NCBI GenBank assembly: GCA_009775095.1
Contig: VSOZ01000002.1
Coordinates: 62,001 to 126,000, forward strand
Length of the DNA stretch: 64,000 bases
Origin: Muribaculum sp.
GTDB taxonomy: Bacteria; Bacteroidota; Bacteroidia; Bacteroidales; Muribaculaceae
Reading direction: 5' to 3'
How positions within the stretch are numbered: the first letter of the stretch is position 1; the number at the start of each line of letters is the position of its first letter. A model generated the notes under the pieces. The model was not told where the DNA came from. It worked only from the letters and a program-made list of their open reading frames with translations, and searched no databases. Both the position numbers and the translations under genes were made by a program. Positions 43,450-53,067 of this stretch are shown here, in pieces.

Positions 43450-43541
43450 TCTAATAAGACGAAATATATAAAAATTAGGCTGTCATGACTTACTAACGGG
43501 CGGCTTTTTTGTTGTAATAACATAAAACAGGGGGATAGAGT

Positions 43542-44618
43542 ATGAGTGTCAAAGCAAAAAGCGACTTGCGCACATGGCTGAGCCGGGCGGTGCGCTACCT
43601 GATACCGCTCGCGATATCGGTACTGCTTGTCGTATGGCTTTTTCGCAAAGTAGACATAAAGGAAATGGAGCGGGTCATACGCACGGAGTGTGATTTTCGC
43701 TGGATAGCGCTCATGATGCTTATAACAACCCTGTCACACATAATACGGGGCATACGATGGGGCATACAGCTGCGCGGAGCCGGCATACCGCGCATACCGG
43801 TCATAGCCGAGAGTGTATCGATCTTCGGTGCCTATGCGCTCAATCTCGTTTTTCCGCGTCTCGGCGAGGTGTGGAGGTGCATGTACATAACCCGACGTGA
43901 ACACACGTCGTTCTCAACAGTGGTAGGCACCGACATAGGCGACCGCGCCTCTGACGCCGTTGTCGTACTGGCATTGCTCGGACTGGCTCTGATAGTGGCT
44001 CATCCGGCCATCGACAACTTTCTGACCCGCTATCAGGTCGGCGAGGATGTAGCCCGGCTGTCAGACAATCCGTGGCTGTGGCTCGGTATAGCAGGCGGCA
44101 TACTGCTTCTGTGGGCCGTATGTCACTTTATGAGGCGCTACCGCTACATATGTGAACTTGACGGCGACCTCGACAGAGTGTGGCAAGGCTTCAAGGTGCT
44201 GTTCACGATGAAGGGAGGAGGCCTCTACGTTATACTCACACTCGGCATATGGACATGCTATTACCTCGAGACCTATGTATGTTTTTTCGCGTTTCCGTTC
44301 ACACACGACCTAATAACAGAGCCCGGAACAGCTTATGGGCTGATTCCCGGGCTCGTGGTGTTTGTATTCGGTTCGTTCAGCATGGCTATTCCCTCCAACG
44401 GAGGACTCGGTCCATGGAACTTGGCGGTCATGTTTGCCCTGTCACTCTACGCCATCGACGACACTCGCGGTGCCGCATTCTCGATGGTCATGTGGGGCTG
44501 TCAGGCGGCCATGCTGATAACACTCGGTATATTCAGTGCCGCATACATAGCGTTTAGCGGAGCGACAAAGTCACAATCGACTTCGCCGGCAGGGTCAGCG
44601 ACAACACGCCCTTCTTAA
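43542..44618 (+). CDS. Lysylphosphatidylglycerol synthase TM-like (YbhN/AglD-type) membrane protein
   Basis: 358 residues with about eight membrane helices. Family features: NLVFPRLGEVWRCMYITRREHTSFSTVVGTDIGDRASD (about 100-138 in two parts), and FGSFSMAIPSNGGLGPWNLAVMFAL (about 278-302). These proteins resemble the flippase half of MprF without its synthetase half and are thought to move lipids or lipid-linked sugars. A G-rich ribosome-site-like GGGGGATAGAG precedes the ATG. The last 22 codons overlap, in the opposite direction, the end of the GH51 gene (44554-44618), which is uncommon; the C-terminal tail (KSQSTSPAGSATTRPS) is low in complexity and could be an accidental extension. Confidence 0.82.
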   Translation: MSVKAKSDLRTWLSRAVRYLIPLAISVLLVVWLFRKVDIKEMERVIRTECDFRWIALMMLITTLSHIIRGIRWGIQLRGAGIPRIPVIAESVSIFGAYALNLVFPRLGEVWRCMYITRREHTSFSTVVGTDIGDRASDAVVVLALLGLALIVAHPAIDNFLTRYQVGEDVARLSDNPWLWLGIAGGILLLWAVCHFMRRYRYICELDGDLDRVWQGFKVLFTMKGGGLYVILTLGIWTCYYLETYVCFFAFPFTHDLITEPGTAYGLIPGLVVFVFGSFSMAIPSNGGLGPWNLAVMFALSLYAIDDTRGAAFSMVMWGCQAAMLITLGIFSAAYIAFSGATKSQSTSPAGSATTRPS

Positions 44619-46122
44619 CCTTTACGTTTTTAGTATCGAACGGTTTGATTGTCACATCGTCGGGATGATCGAAGTCGTTGTAAGCGGCAATATTGTCGGC
44701 TGTAAGTATCTCACCGGTTATATTCTTTGCCTTTATGTCGCCGAGGGGTATCTCGATCTTATAAGCCTTGTCGAGCGATATGTTGGCCATCGATACGGTA
44801 ACAACACCGTCCTTCTCCGAAGCCGTAGCGCTCAGCATGGGCAGAGTGCGGGGTGTATCGGAGCGCTCGCTGCGTACCTTCATCTCGGGGAACTGAGCGT
44901 TGACCGGAATCATGCGCGCACCCTGATGAGGCACATACATCTTAAACACATAATATGTGGGAGTAAGCACCATCTTGTCATCCTTGGTGAGCACCATCGA
45001 CTGTAGCACGTTGGCTATCTGCGCGATATTGGCCATCTTGACACGGTCGGTGTACTTGTGGAACACGTTAAGCGACAGAGCAGCCACCATGGCGTCGCGC
45101 ATGGTATTCTGCTGATAGAGGTGACCGGGTATCGAGCCGGGTTCCTGATCCCACCAAGTACCCCATTCGTCAACGAGCAGACCCACACGCTTTTTGGGGT
45201 CGTACTGGTCCATGATGTCGGCATGCTTCTTTATGACATCCTCGATCTCAAGACACTTTCCGAGAGTCCAGTAGTAATCGTCGTCGGTAAACTTGGTAGC
45301 CGAACCTTTTGAGCCTGTCCATCCGGGAGTAGTGTAGTAGTGCAACGATATACCGTCCATAAGGTTGCCGGCGTTTTTCATAAGAACGTCGGTCCATTTG
45401 TAATCATAGTCGCTCGCACCCGAGGCAATCTTGTAAAGATGATTGCCGTTGAAGTTACGACAATAGGTCTGATAACGACGATATACGTCGGCATAATATT
45501 CGGGAGTAAAGCTACCTCCACATCCCCAAGACTCGTTGCCGACACCGAGATATTTCAGCTTCCACGGTTTTTCGCGGCCGTTCTCTTTGCGCAGCTTGGC
45601 CATAGGACCGTCGGCAGCAGTGATGTATTCAACCCATTTTGCAAGCTCCTCTACGGAACCGCTGCCAACATTTCCGCTCAGATAAGGCTCAGTACCTATA
45701 AGCTCGCACAGGTTAAAGAACTCATGTGTACCGAAGCTGTTGTCCTCGACAGTGCCTCCCCAGTTGTTGTTGACCATACGGGGACGATTTTCTTTCGGGC
45801 CGATACCGTCAACCCAGTGATACTCGTCGGCAAAACAGCCGCCGGGCCAGCGCAGCACCGGTATGTGAAGCTCTTTGAAAGCGGCAATCACATCGTTGCG
45901 ATAACCCGAAGTGTTGGGTATGGGAGAATCCTCGCCAACCCATATACCTCCGTAGATGCATGAGCCGAGATGCTCGGCAAACTGACCGTAAATCTCCGGT
46001 GCGATTGTTATCGCGGGAGCGTCAGTGTCAAGAGTAAGCGTAATTGTCTCGTCGGCGGCCCAAGCGGTTGCGCAACAGGCCGTCATCATCGCGGCAAAGC
46101 CGGTTTTTATCAGTCTATTCAT
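44554..46122 (-). CDS. Alpha-L-arabinofuranosidase, glycoside hydrolase family 51 (compact form)
   Basis: 522 residues, signal peptide (MNRLIKTGFAAMMTACCATAWA). TIM barrel with RWPGGCFADEYHWVDGIGP (91-109), acid/base Glu197 in GNESWGCGG and nucleophile Glu319 in LLVDEWGTWW, then a C-terminal beta-sandwich (from about 400). It removes alpha-L-arabinofuranose from arabinan or arabinoxylan in the periplasm. It is the second gene of a two-gene GH51 unit (29-base gap) divergent from the regulator at 48.4 kb. Its 3' end overlaps the convergent membrane-protein gene by 65 bases. Confidence 0.93.
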   Translation of the reverse strand: MNRLIKTGFAAMMTACCATAWAADETITLTLDTDAPAITIAPEIYGQFAEHLGSCIYGGIWVGEDSPIPNTSGYRNDVIAAFKELHIPVLRWPGGCFADEYHWVDGIGPKENRPRMVNNNWGGTVEDNSFGTHEFFNLCELIGTEPYLSGNVGSGSVEELAKWVEYITAADGPMAKLRKENGREKPWKLKYLGVGNESWGCGGSFTPEYYADVYRRYQTYCRNFNGNHLYKIASGASDYDYKWTDVLMKNAGNLMDGISLHYYTTPGWTGSKGSATKFTDDDYYWTLGKCLEIEDVIKKHADIMDQYDPKKRVGLLVDEWGTWWDQEPGSIPGHLYQQNTMRDAMVAALSLNVFHKYTDRVKMANIAQIANVLQSMVLTKDDKMVLTPTYYVFKMYVPHQGARMIPVNAQFPEMKVRSERSDTPRTLPMLSATASEKDGVVTVSMANISLDKAYKIEIPLGDIKAKNITGEILTADNIAAYNDFDHPDDVTIKPFDTKNVKVKKGVLSLTLPAKSIVTLSLR

Positions 46123-46151
46123 TATAAGTTATTGTATTAGGTTAGTGCATA

Positions 46152-48146
46152 TCATTTTTTATTGAATCGATATACTACAAAGCTCCGGGGAGCGATCGTA
46201 GCGTCATACTTGGTACCGTCGACCGTAATCTTGGCCTCCACGGGAGCGATATTAAGATTCATCGAGCCGTCGCGCTCTATATTGTCGAGGTCAAGATCCT
46301 TAGATGCGAGCGTGTAGCTTGTACCGTCGGTTATAGTCTCTTTCTTTTTCAATCCGGCAAAAGTCAAGTCGATCTGCTGCGGAGTATCGGACGTATTGGC
46401 AACTTTAACCACATACTGACCGGCATTCTTGTCATAGACGGCGCTTGCAAACAGGCCGTTCTGACCTTCGGCACCTACAACGGGCTTCTTGTCCATGGTG
46501 AGGGGCAATACGTTGGTACCTTTGTTTTCAGAGAAGAGCTGCTGCACGAAATAGCTGCAGGTAGGTATGGAATTAAGGTTGTCATACCATATCATATCAG
46601 GACGCCATTGCCAGCCCTCTACATGAGCGAAGAGAGGAGCGTAAGTAGCCATATGCACGATGTCGGCATTGCGTTCGAGGCCGGTCATGAAAGCGGCTTC
46701 GAGCAGAGCGGCGTTGAAGTGGTTCCACTTCTTTCCGCGGCCGTGACAGGCATATTCGCCGGCAAATACCTTAGGACCTTTGCGGTCATAGTTGTCGTAG
46801 CGGGCACCTTGTGCGAGGAACCATGACTCGGGACGATAGAAATGTTCGTCGACAAGATCGGCTTTAAGACGCTTCATCTCGGGCCACAGGTAATCAAACT
46901 GCTTGCCTTCGGAGTCGGGACCCGACGAACCTACAATCTTGATGTCGGGATAAGCCTTGCGTATAGCATCAAGGAACGGCGTAAGATGTTCGGGATATTC
47001 CGGACCCCACTGCTCGTTACCGATGCCGATATACTTGAGGTTGAAAGGAGCCGGATGGCCCATCTCGGCACGCAGAGCGCCCCACTTCGTATCGGTGGAA
47101 CCGTTGGCAAACTCGATAAGGTCAAGTGCATCCTGAATGTAAGGCTGCAGAGAATCCACGGGCACGTGAGCCTCGGCATTAGGGTTCTGGAACTGACAGG
47201 CAAGACCTACACTGAGAATGGGGAGCGGCTCCGAGCCTATCTCTTCCGACAGAAGGAAGTATTCATAGAAGCCGAGGCCATAGCTCTGATAATAGTCGGG
47301 GAAGAAACGGTGGGGGAATGTATAGTGCCAGCGATTTTCGTTTACGGGACGATTCTCAACCGGGCCAACAGTATTTTTCCACTGGTAACGGGTGGGCAAG
47401 TCGGTACCCTCTACTATACATCCGCCGGGGAAACGGAATATGCCGGGCTTTAGATCGGCGAGCTTCTGTGCAAGGTCCTTGCGCATGCCGTTTTCATGTC
47501 CTTTCCATGTGTCGACGGGGAAAAGCGATACATGCTCAAGATCTACGACAGCATTGTCGGGCTTGGCGAGAAACACACGGAGCACCGACTTGGCATCGGT
47601 AACCGACGGAGTTATGACGGTGGAGTACTTGGTCCACTTATCGCCTTTTATCTCGATCTCCTTGCTCGCTATTGTCTGGGTCTCACCCATGCTCGCGGGC
47701 GACACAAGCTCAACCCTAATCTTGGCCGGTGAACCGCCTACATTGCGAGCCCATACCGAGAAACGATACTCCTCGCCCTTCTTCACGCCGATGCCGAAGA
47801 AGCCTTCGTTTTCTATGCCGGTGTGCTTGTCGCGATGACCGGCTGTAGTAAGGCGTACATAATGTGGATTTCGCTCAAACGGGCCGTCATTTTTCAGCTC
47901 CACGCCGCCAAATGTGGTCCAGCCCATTAGATTCTGCGGAAAGTCAAAGGAGCGGTTTTTAACCAGTTCGGCATAAAGACCGCCGTCGGCCGCATAATTT
48001 ATGTCTTCAAAGAAAAGCCCGTACATAGTAGGCTGTATAGGCGCTCCGAGTTTGTTGGTCTGGAGCACCAACTCATTGGTAGCCGCATTCAGCGACAGTC
48101 CGGCACATATGGCCAGCGAAATCAGTAGCTTTTTAGAAATTGTCAT
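46152..48146 (-). CDS. Alpha-L-arabinofuranosidase, glycoside hydrolase family 51 with N-terminal CBM-like domain
   Basis: 664 residues with signal peptide (LLISLAICAGLSLNA). Residues 70-210 are a carbohydrate-binding-like beta-sandwich inserted after the first barrel strand (QPTMYGLFFEDINYAADGGLYAELVKNRSF), as in the longer GH51 subgroup. Acid/base Glu378 is in GIGNEQWGPEYPEH and nucleophile Glu464 in FAGEYACHG. The two GH51 genes differ in subgroup (compact against CBM-containing), so they probably act on different arabinose linkages. The promoter should lie in 48147-48475, but I could not pick it out with confidence. Confidence 0.92.
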   Translation of the reverse strand: MTISKKLLISLAICAGLSLNAATNELVLQTNKLGAPIQPTMYGLFFEDINYAADGGLYAELVKNRSFDFPQNLMGWTTFGGVELKNDGPFERNPHYVRLTTAGHRDKHTGIENEGFFGIGVKKGEEYRFSVWARNVGGSPAKIRVELVSPASMGETQTIASKEIEIKGDKWTKYSTVITPSVTDAKSVLRVFLAKPDNAVVDLEHVSLFPVDTWKGHENGMRKDLAQKLADLKPGIFRFPGGCIVEGTDLPTRYQWKNTVGPVENRPVNENRWHYTFPHRFFPDYYQSYGLGFYEYFLLSEEIGSEPLPILSVGLACQFQNPNAEAHVPVDSLQPYIQDALDLIEFANGSTDTKWGALRAEMGHPAPFNLKYIGIGNEQWGPEYPEHLTPFLDAIRKAYPDIKIVGSSGPDSEGKQFDYLWPEMKRLKADLVDEHFYRPESWFLAQGARYDNYDRKGPKVFAGEYACHGRGKKWNHFNAALLEAAFMTGLERNADIVHMATYAPLFAHVEGWQWRPDMIWYDNLNSIPTCSYFVQQLFSENKGTNVLPLTMDKKPVVGAEGQNGLFASAVYDKNAGQYVVKVANTSDTPQQIDLTFAGLKKKETITDGTSYTLASKDLDLDNIERDGSMNLNIAPVEAKITVDGTKYDATIAPRSFVVYRFNKK

Positions 48147-48475
48147 GATATCTGGTTTATAAAAGTTGATTCGGGTCTGTGATAATTCGGTTAATTATAA
48201 ATATGTATATGTCTTCGCACAAACGGAGCGGAGCCATGCCGTAAAATTTCTTTTAAAGTTAAGACTTTTTTTAATAAGAAATGGTGGAATAATAGGTAAT
48301 AAAGGGGTAAAAGAAACGATTCATGCTGAAAAACATAAAAACGCAAAAATACAATTATGTTAAATGTTGATTTCAAACAATGTTTTTTGCTATATTTTGC
48401 AATTATTTACGTAATTTTGACGTAGCGCAAATAATATATGTTATACATAAATTAATCAGTGTGAATGCAAAAGTT
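48147..48475. other. AT-rich divergent regulatory gap
   Basis: Between the GH51 start (48146) and the regulator start (48476). It holds the regulator's promoter (next entry). For the GH51 side only a weak TAACTTTA (minus, 48261-48254) was seen. A pyrimidine- and A-rich segment (48241-48330) contains no gene. Confidence 0.5.
48386..48419 (+). promoter_or_regulatory. Promoter of the hybrid two-component regulator; fixes its start
   Basis: TTTG (48386-48389), 22 bases, TAATTTTG (48412-48419). Transcription would begin near 48426, so the upstream in-frame ATG at 48380 cannot be used and the ATG at 48476 is the likely start. Confidence 0.6.
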
Positions 48476-51400
48476 ATGTTTAATACCCCCCCCCATTACT
48501 ATATCTCACTATATATCAGAAGATTAGCCGCAACAATATGGCTTTTCATCGCATCATGGGCAGGCCTTGATTGTCATGCATCCGGCAGTGCACCGTTTGC
48601 ATCGGGATACAATGCGCGGTATTACACAATGACTGACGGCCTTCCACACAATTATATATATGACCTGTATAGAGATAGTAACGGATTTCTGTGGGTAAGC
48701 ACTCAGGGAGGAGGATTGTCGCGTTTTGACGGGTATGAATATGTAAATTACGGTCCGGGCCAACCGTACAGAAAGCTCAACGGAATATTTGTATTCAATG
48801 TCACCGAAGACAGGTTCAAGCGTCTTTGGGTAGCCACCGACCGCGGCGTTGAAGTTATATCACTCAACACTTTGGCTCCGGCAATGCCCGGATCAGAGAA
48901 ATTAAAACGCCTAGCAGCTCATAGTTCAATGCGTGTAATTGTAGATTCTACAGGAGCTGTATGGTTTCACAGCGACAATAATATAGTACGTGTAGAGTTT
49001 GATGACGCATCGGGCGAAGTGTCCGACATAAGCACAATGACGCTTAACCACAATCCGCGCGGCATAATGATGGACGATGCGGACCATGACGGCGGCATAT
49101 GGGCCGGCATAGGCAACGAAATAGTAAAACTACGCCATGACGGGCAAGGAGGTATTACGGCAACGCCGCTACCGGGAATGTCGGATTTTCCACAAGGCAT
49201 ATGCTTCTATGCAATCCTCAACCGTGAAAACGAGACATGGATAGCCTCGGACCGGGGCATATTCCGCTACAACCACAACGAGGAGCTGATGAGGCAATAT
49301 ACCCACTCCGACTATGACGCGACCACTATATCACACAACCTCGTTACCGACATTGATATAGACAGTTCCAAGAGGCTTGTGGCCACGAGTCTGTGCGGTC
49401 TTAACATATACAACCCCATGACCGACACCTTTGAACGTGTATCGCCCTACGAATCATCCAAGATAATCAATCCGTTCATAATAAATATGCTCGTTGACGG
49501 CGATGACATATGGATAGCCACCGAAGGTGCCGGTATAGGACACTTCACACCCAAACGGTTGTCAATTACCACATTTTCACATAATCCGGACGATCCGAAT
49601 TCGCTGTCGCGCAATCCCGTCAACTCCATCCTTGAGGATTGTGACGGCACATTGTGGGCCGGTACGGTTGAAGGAGGGCTAAACCGTCAGCTCGCAGGTG
49701 AAAAAAAATTCACGCATTATACTCTCGATGACGGTATACTCAACCACAATACCGTAAGCGCGCTTGCCGTAGACAATAACGACCACCTATGGGTAGGCAC
49801 ATGGGGCGGTGGAGTTACGGTAGTTGACCGCAAGAACCCGAAATCCGTACATAAACGACTGTCACTTGCCCACGGAGCAACATACTGGATAGATTTCATC
49901 GGCTCTCTTGTAAATGACACGATAAACAATCTCATGTGGATGGGTACTAATGACGGAGTTTACGTCTACGACTTCAAACACGATTCCATAGCCGTACCCT
50001 TTGGCCAAGAGGCACAGTCAGTCATAGGAAGCATAGGTGCGGCCATAGATCACGAAGGTTTCATATGGCTCGGCAGTATAAACGGTTTATATAAAATAGA
50101 CCTGCGGCACAGAAAAGCTGACGGAACATTCACGGCAACACACTACAACCACCGCCTTGACAACCCGGGGACCCCATATCCGGAGCATATGAGCTATGTA
50201 TACTGCGGTTCAGACGGTACGGTATGGATATGCACCAACGGCAACGGTCTGTATCGCCGCAATGTAAGCAATGGACAGGAACATTTCATAAACTACAACA
50301 CCTCTCACGGACTGGCAAACAACTCGCTGCGCGCAATACTCGAAGACGACAACGGCAAATTGTGGATATCGACCAACAACGGATTGTCATGCTTCGACCC
50401 CGCAACAGCCTCGTCGGTAAACTTCAACGTGGATGACGGATTGATGAGCGACGGCTTCTACTGGAATGCCGCGGCAAAAACCGCCGACGGTAAGCTTATG
50501 TTTGGCAACAACCGCGGAATAGTACGCATCGACAAATCGGATTTTGTACGCGAAACAACCGATGTACCGGTAAAATTCACCCGGCTCTCGATAGGATCGG
50601 AGACTGTGTATGCCGACGGCCGTCATATAGCCACCGACATAAGCACATTTCCTGAAGTGACCATGCACGAGAGCGACAAGTCCATAGACATCGAGTTTGC
50701 GGCGCTCAACTTTACCGACCATCGCACAGGCCGGTACCGTTATCGACTTGACGGCTTCGACAACGACTGGATAGAGACCGGCAATGACAGACGCTTCGCC
50801 CGATATACCAATCTATCTCCGGGCCACTACACACTGCGCGTGGTCTACGCTCCCGACGGCAGCGGACTACTCACCGACGAAGCCACTCTCGACATACATG
50901 TAAAGCCGTTTTTCTACAAGACGCCATGGTTTATAATCATAGCCGCACTACTTGCGGTGGCGGCAGTATGGGCCGTATTCCGCTGGCGTATGTCTTGGCT
51001 CATAAAGAACAAGCGTGAGCTTGAACATCAGGTAGAGCTACGTACATCGGAGCTCGAGCACCAGAAGGGCCTCGTGGAGAAACGGGCACGTCAGCTGGCC
51101 GACCGCAACGACATACTCACACGACAGAATGACGAGATATCGCGCCAGAAGTCGCAACTCGCCGAAATGAACATGAAAGTACGTCGGCTGACAGTTGACC
51201 GTATATCGTTTTTCACCAATATCACCCATGAGTTCCGCACGCCTATCACCCTAATCATGGGCCCTATACAACGCGCTCTCAAGCTAAGCTACAACCCGCA
51301 AGTCATCGAACAGCTCCAACTTGTGGAACGCAATTCGAAGTACCTGCTTACGCTCGTCAACCAACTGATGGATTTCCGCAAATTTGAATCGGGCAAAGTG

Positions 51401-52771
51401 GAGATCGTCAGGGCACGCCATGACTTCAGCCGGTTCATCAACGAGCTGGTGACACCCTTCGAGGCCATGGCTGAGGACCGCCGTATAACTATGCGGCTTA
51501 TAACAAAGCTGTCACACAATGAATTCAGCTATGACGAAGATGTCATACGCAAGGTACTCACCAATCTCATATCAAACGCCATAAAATTTACCCCTGACGG
51601 TGGCATTGTCACCGTATATGCCGCACTTATGCATACCGGCAATCGATGCGAGAAAGCCCATACATTATATATATGTGTAAGCGACACCGGCAACGGCATC
51701 GCCGAGAGCGACCTGCCCAAAATATTTGACCACTTCTATCAAGGCAAGAGCCAAATGAAATATCCCGTAGCCGGCACTTCGGGCAGTGGCATAGGCCTAT
51801 ATCTGAGCAAGAGCCTTGTTGAGGTTTATGGCGGAGGCATTTCGGTAAAAAACAATCGTCGTGCCGGATGCTCGTTCCGAGTACTGCTGCCTGTTGAAGA
51901 TGACGGCATGCAGCCCGACTATTCAGAAGAAACATTGTCGGAATATCAGCATACCGATCAGCCCGGACATACCGGCGCGTCAGAGGTAACCGTGCTCGTT
52001 GTCGAAGACAACCATGACATGAGAGACTACATACGCTCCATACTGCACGAACGCTACCGCGTAATCGAAGCCACCGACGGCAATGAAGCTCTTCGCATAC
52101 TCGAAGGAGGAAATATCGACTTCATAGTAAGCGACCTGATGATGCCGGGTATGGACGGACTGGAGTTATCGCGCCGTGTCAAGGAGAACTTCACAACAAG
52201 CCACATACCGTTCTTAATGCTCACGGCCAAAACCTCGCAGGAGTCAAGACTTGAGGGCTACCGTACGGGAGTCGACGAATACCTTTTAAAACCATTTGAC
52301 GAGGAGATGCTGCTGGCGCGCATAGACAACATACTTGCCGCACGCACCCGCTACCAGCATAAGTTCTCTTCCGGACTGCACTTAGCCGGCCTCAACATAG
52401 ACGAAGAGTCGCGCGACAGTAAATTCATGCGTCAGGTGATGGAGATACTTGCGTCAAACTACAATAACTCCTACTTCGAAGTGGGTGACTTCAGCGAGGC
52501 ATTAGGCATATCACGCTCACTGCTGAACAAAAAGCTGCAGAGCCTCACAGGACAGTCGGCTGTTCAGTTGATAAGGGCCTACCGTCTTAACATAGCTAAA
52601 GAAATAATACTTAAAAATCGTGAAACACGCACCATGAATATATCGGAAATAGCCTATGAAGTGGGGTATAATGACTCAAAATACTTTACAAAATGTTTCA
52701 TCAAGCAATTTGGTGTTACACCAAGTAGCATGCTTAACGGTGAAAGTGCCCCTTCAGACTTAACCAACTGA
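48476..52771 (+). CDS. Hybrid two-component system regulator (sensor kinase, receiver and AraC in one protein)
   Basis: 1431 residues from ATG 48476. An N-terminal hydrophobic signal/anchor (LAATIWLFIASWAGLDCHA) is followed by a periplasmic sensor of two seven-bladed propellers made of Reg_prop repeats (DSNGFLWVSTQGG, DNNDHLWVGTWGG, DDNGKLWISTNNG) and a YYY domain (about 720-810). One membrane helix (816-838), HisKA with His918 in NITHEFRTP, ATPase with GSGIGLYLSKSLVEVYGG, receiver (from 1171) with phospho-acceptor Asp1220 in SDLMMPGMDG, and an AraC-type HTH (about 1330-1431). The sensor normally binds an oligosaccharide from the target glycan. Between GH51 genes and SusC/SusD pairs it probably activates both. 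A C9 run sits in codons 4-7. Confidence 0.93.
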   Translation: MFNTPPHYYISLYIRRLAATIWLFIASWAGLDCHASGSAPFASGYNARYYTMTDGLPHNYIYDLYRDSNGFLWVSTQGGGLSRFDGYEYVNYGPGQPYRKLNGIFVFNVTEDRFKRLWVATDRGVEVISLNTLAPAMPGSEKLKRLAAHSSMRVIVDSTGAVWFHSDNNIVRVEFDDASGEVSDISTMTLNHNPRGIMMDDADHDGGIWAGIGNEIVKLRHDGQGGITATPLPGMSDFPQGICFYAILNRENETWIASDRGIFRYNHNEELMRQYTHSDYDATTISHNLVTDIDIDSSKRLVATSLCGLNIYNPMTDTFERVSPYESSKIINPFIINMLVDGDDIWIATEGAGIGHFTPKRLSITTFSHNPDDPNSLSRNPVNSILEDCDGTLWAGTVEGGLNRQLAGEKKFTHYTLDDGILNHNTVSALAVDNNDHLWVGTWGGGVTVVDRKNPKSVHKRLSLAHGATYWIDFIGSLVNDTINNLMWMGTNDGVYVYDFKHDSIAVPFGQEAQSVIGSIGAAIDHEGFIWLGSINGLYKIDLRHRKADGTFTATHYNHRLDNPGTPYPEHMSYVYCGSDGTVWICTNGNGLYRRNVSNGQEHFINYNTSHGLANNSLRAILEDDNGKLWISTNNGLSCFDPATASSVNFNVDDGLMSDGFYWNAAAKTADGKLMFGNNRGIVRIDKSDFVRETTDVPVKFTRLSIGSETVYADGRHIATDISTFPEVTMHESDKSIDIEFAALNFTDHRTGRYRYRLDGFDNDWIETGNDRRFARYTNLSPGHYTLRVVYAPDGSGLLTDEATLDIHVKPFFYKTPWFIIIAALLAVAAVWAVFRWRMSWLIKNKRELEHQVELRTSELEHQKGLVEKRARQLADRNDILTRQNDEISRQKSQLAEMNMKVRRLTVDRISFFTNITHEFRTPITLIMGPIQRALKLSYNPQVIEQLQLVERNSKYLLTLVNQLMDFRKFESGKVEIVRARHDFSRFINELVTPFEAMAEDRRITMRLITKLSHNEFSYDEDVIRKVLTNLISNAIKFTPDGGIVTVYAALMHTGNRCEKAHTLYICVSDTGNGIAESDLPKIFDHFYQGKSQMKYPVAGTSGSGIGLYLSKSLVEVYGGGISVKNNRRAGCSFRVLLPVEDDGMQPDYSEETLSEYQHTDQPGHTGASEVTVLVVEDNHDMRDYIRSILHERYRVIEATDGNEALRILEGGNIDFIVSDLMMPGMDGLELSRRVKENFTTSHIPFLMLTAKTSQESRLEGYRTGVDEYLLKPFDEEMLLARIDNILAARTRYQHKFSSGLHLAGLNIDEESRDSKFMRQVMEILASNYNNSYFEVGDFSEALGISRSLLNKKLQSLTGQSAVQLIRAYRLNIAKEIILKNRETRTMNISEIAYEVGYNDSKYFTKCFIKQFGVTPSSMLNGESAPSDLTN

Positions 52772-52877
52772 AAATAAAGAACAAAAGCCCAATCGTTAAA
52801 AATATGTCGTAGAACATATTCTCTAAATTTCCCCCTAAAATCGCACTTTGTCCACCTCGCGTAATATATGTATCCGT

Positions 52878-52885
52878 TAAATTTG
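52878..52885 (+). promoter_or_regulatory. -7 box of the SusC/SusD operon
   Basis: TAAATTTG matches TAnnTTTG; the nearest TTTG (52847-52850) is 27 bases away, too far for normal spacing, as is common in promoters that need an activator. The start codon follows 182 bases later, so the leader is long. The rest of the 52772-53067 gap has no gene that I can see. Confidence 0.5.
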
Positions 52886-53067
52886 CACCTGATTAACATT
52901 AAATAACAATACCATATGGTAAACCGACGACATCACAGAAGCTACATACCGTTACCGGCCCCGGTGCTACGGTAAGCATCCCCCCGTTTCCGAAAGGAGA
53001 CCAACTACAAATTTCCAAAACAACAAATATAGTAATTAACCCAAAGAATCCCTTAAACCTCTGTATT

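Noticed and set aside
48380..48475. ATG at 48380 as start of the hybrid regulator
   Set aside because: It lies upstream of the well-matched promoter (48386-48419), and the added 32 residues do not form a better signal sequence.
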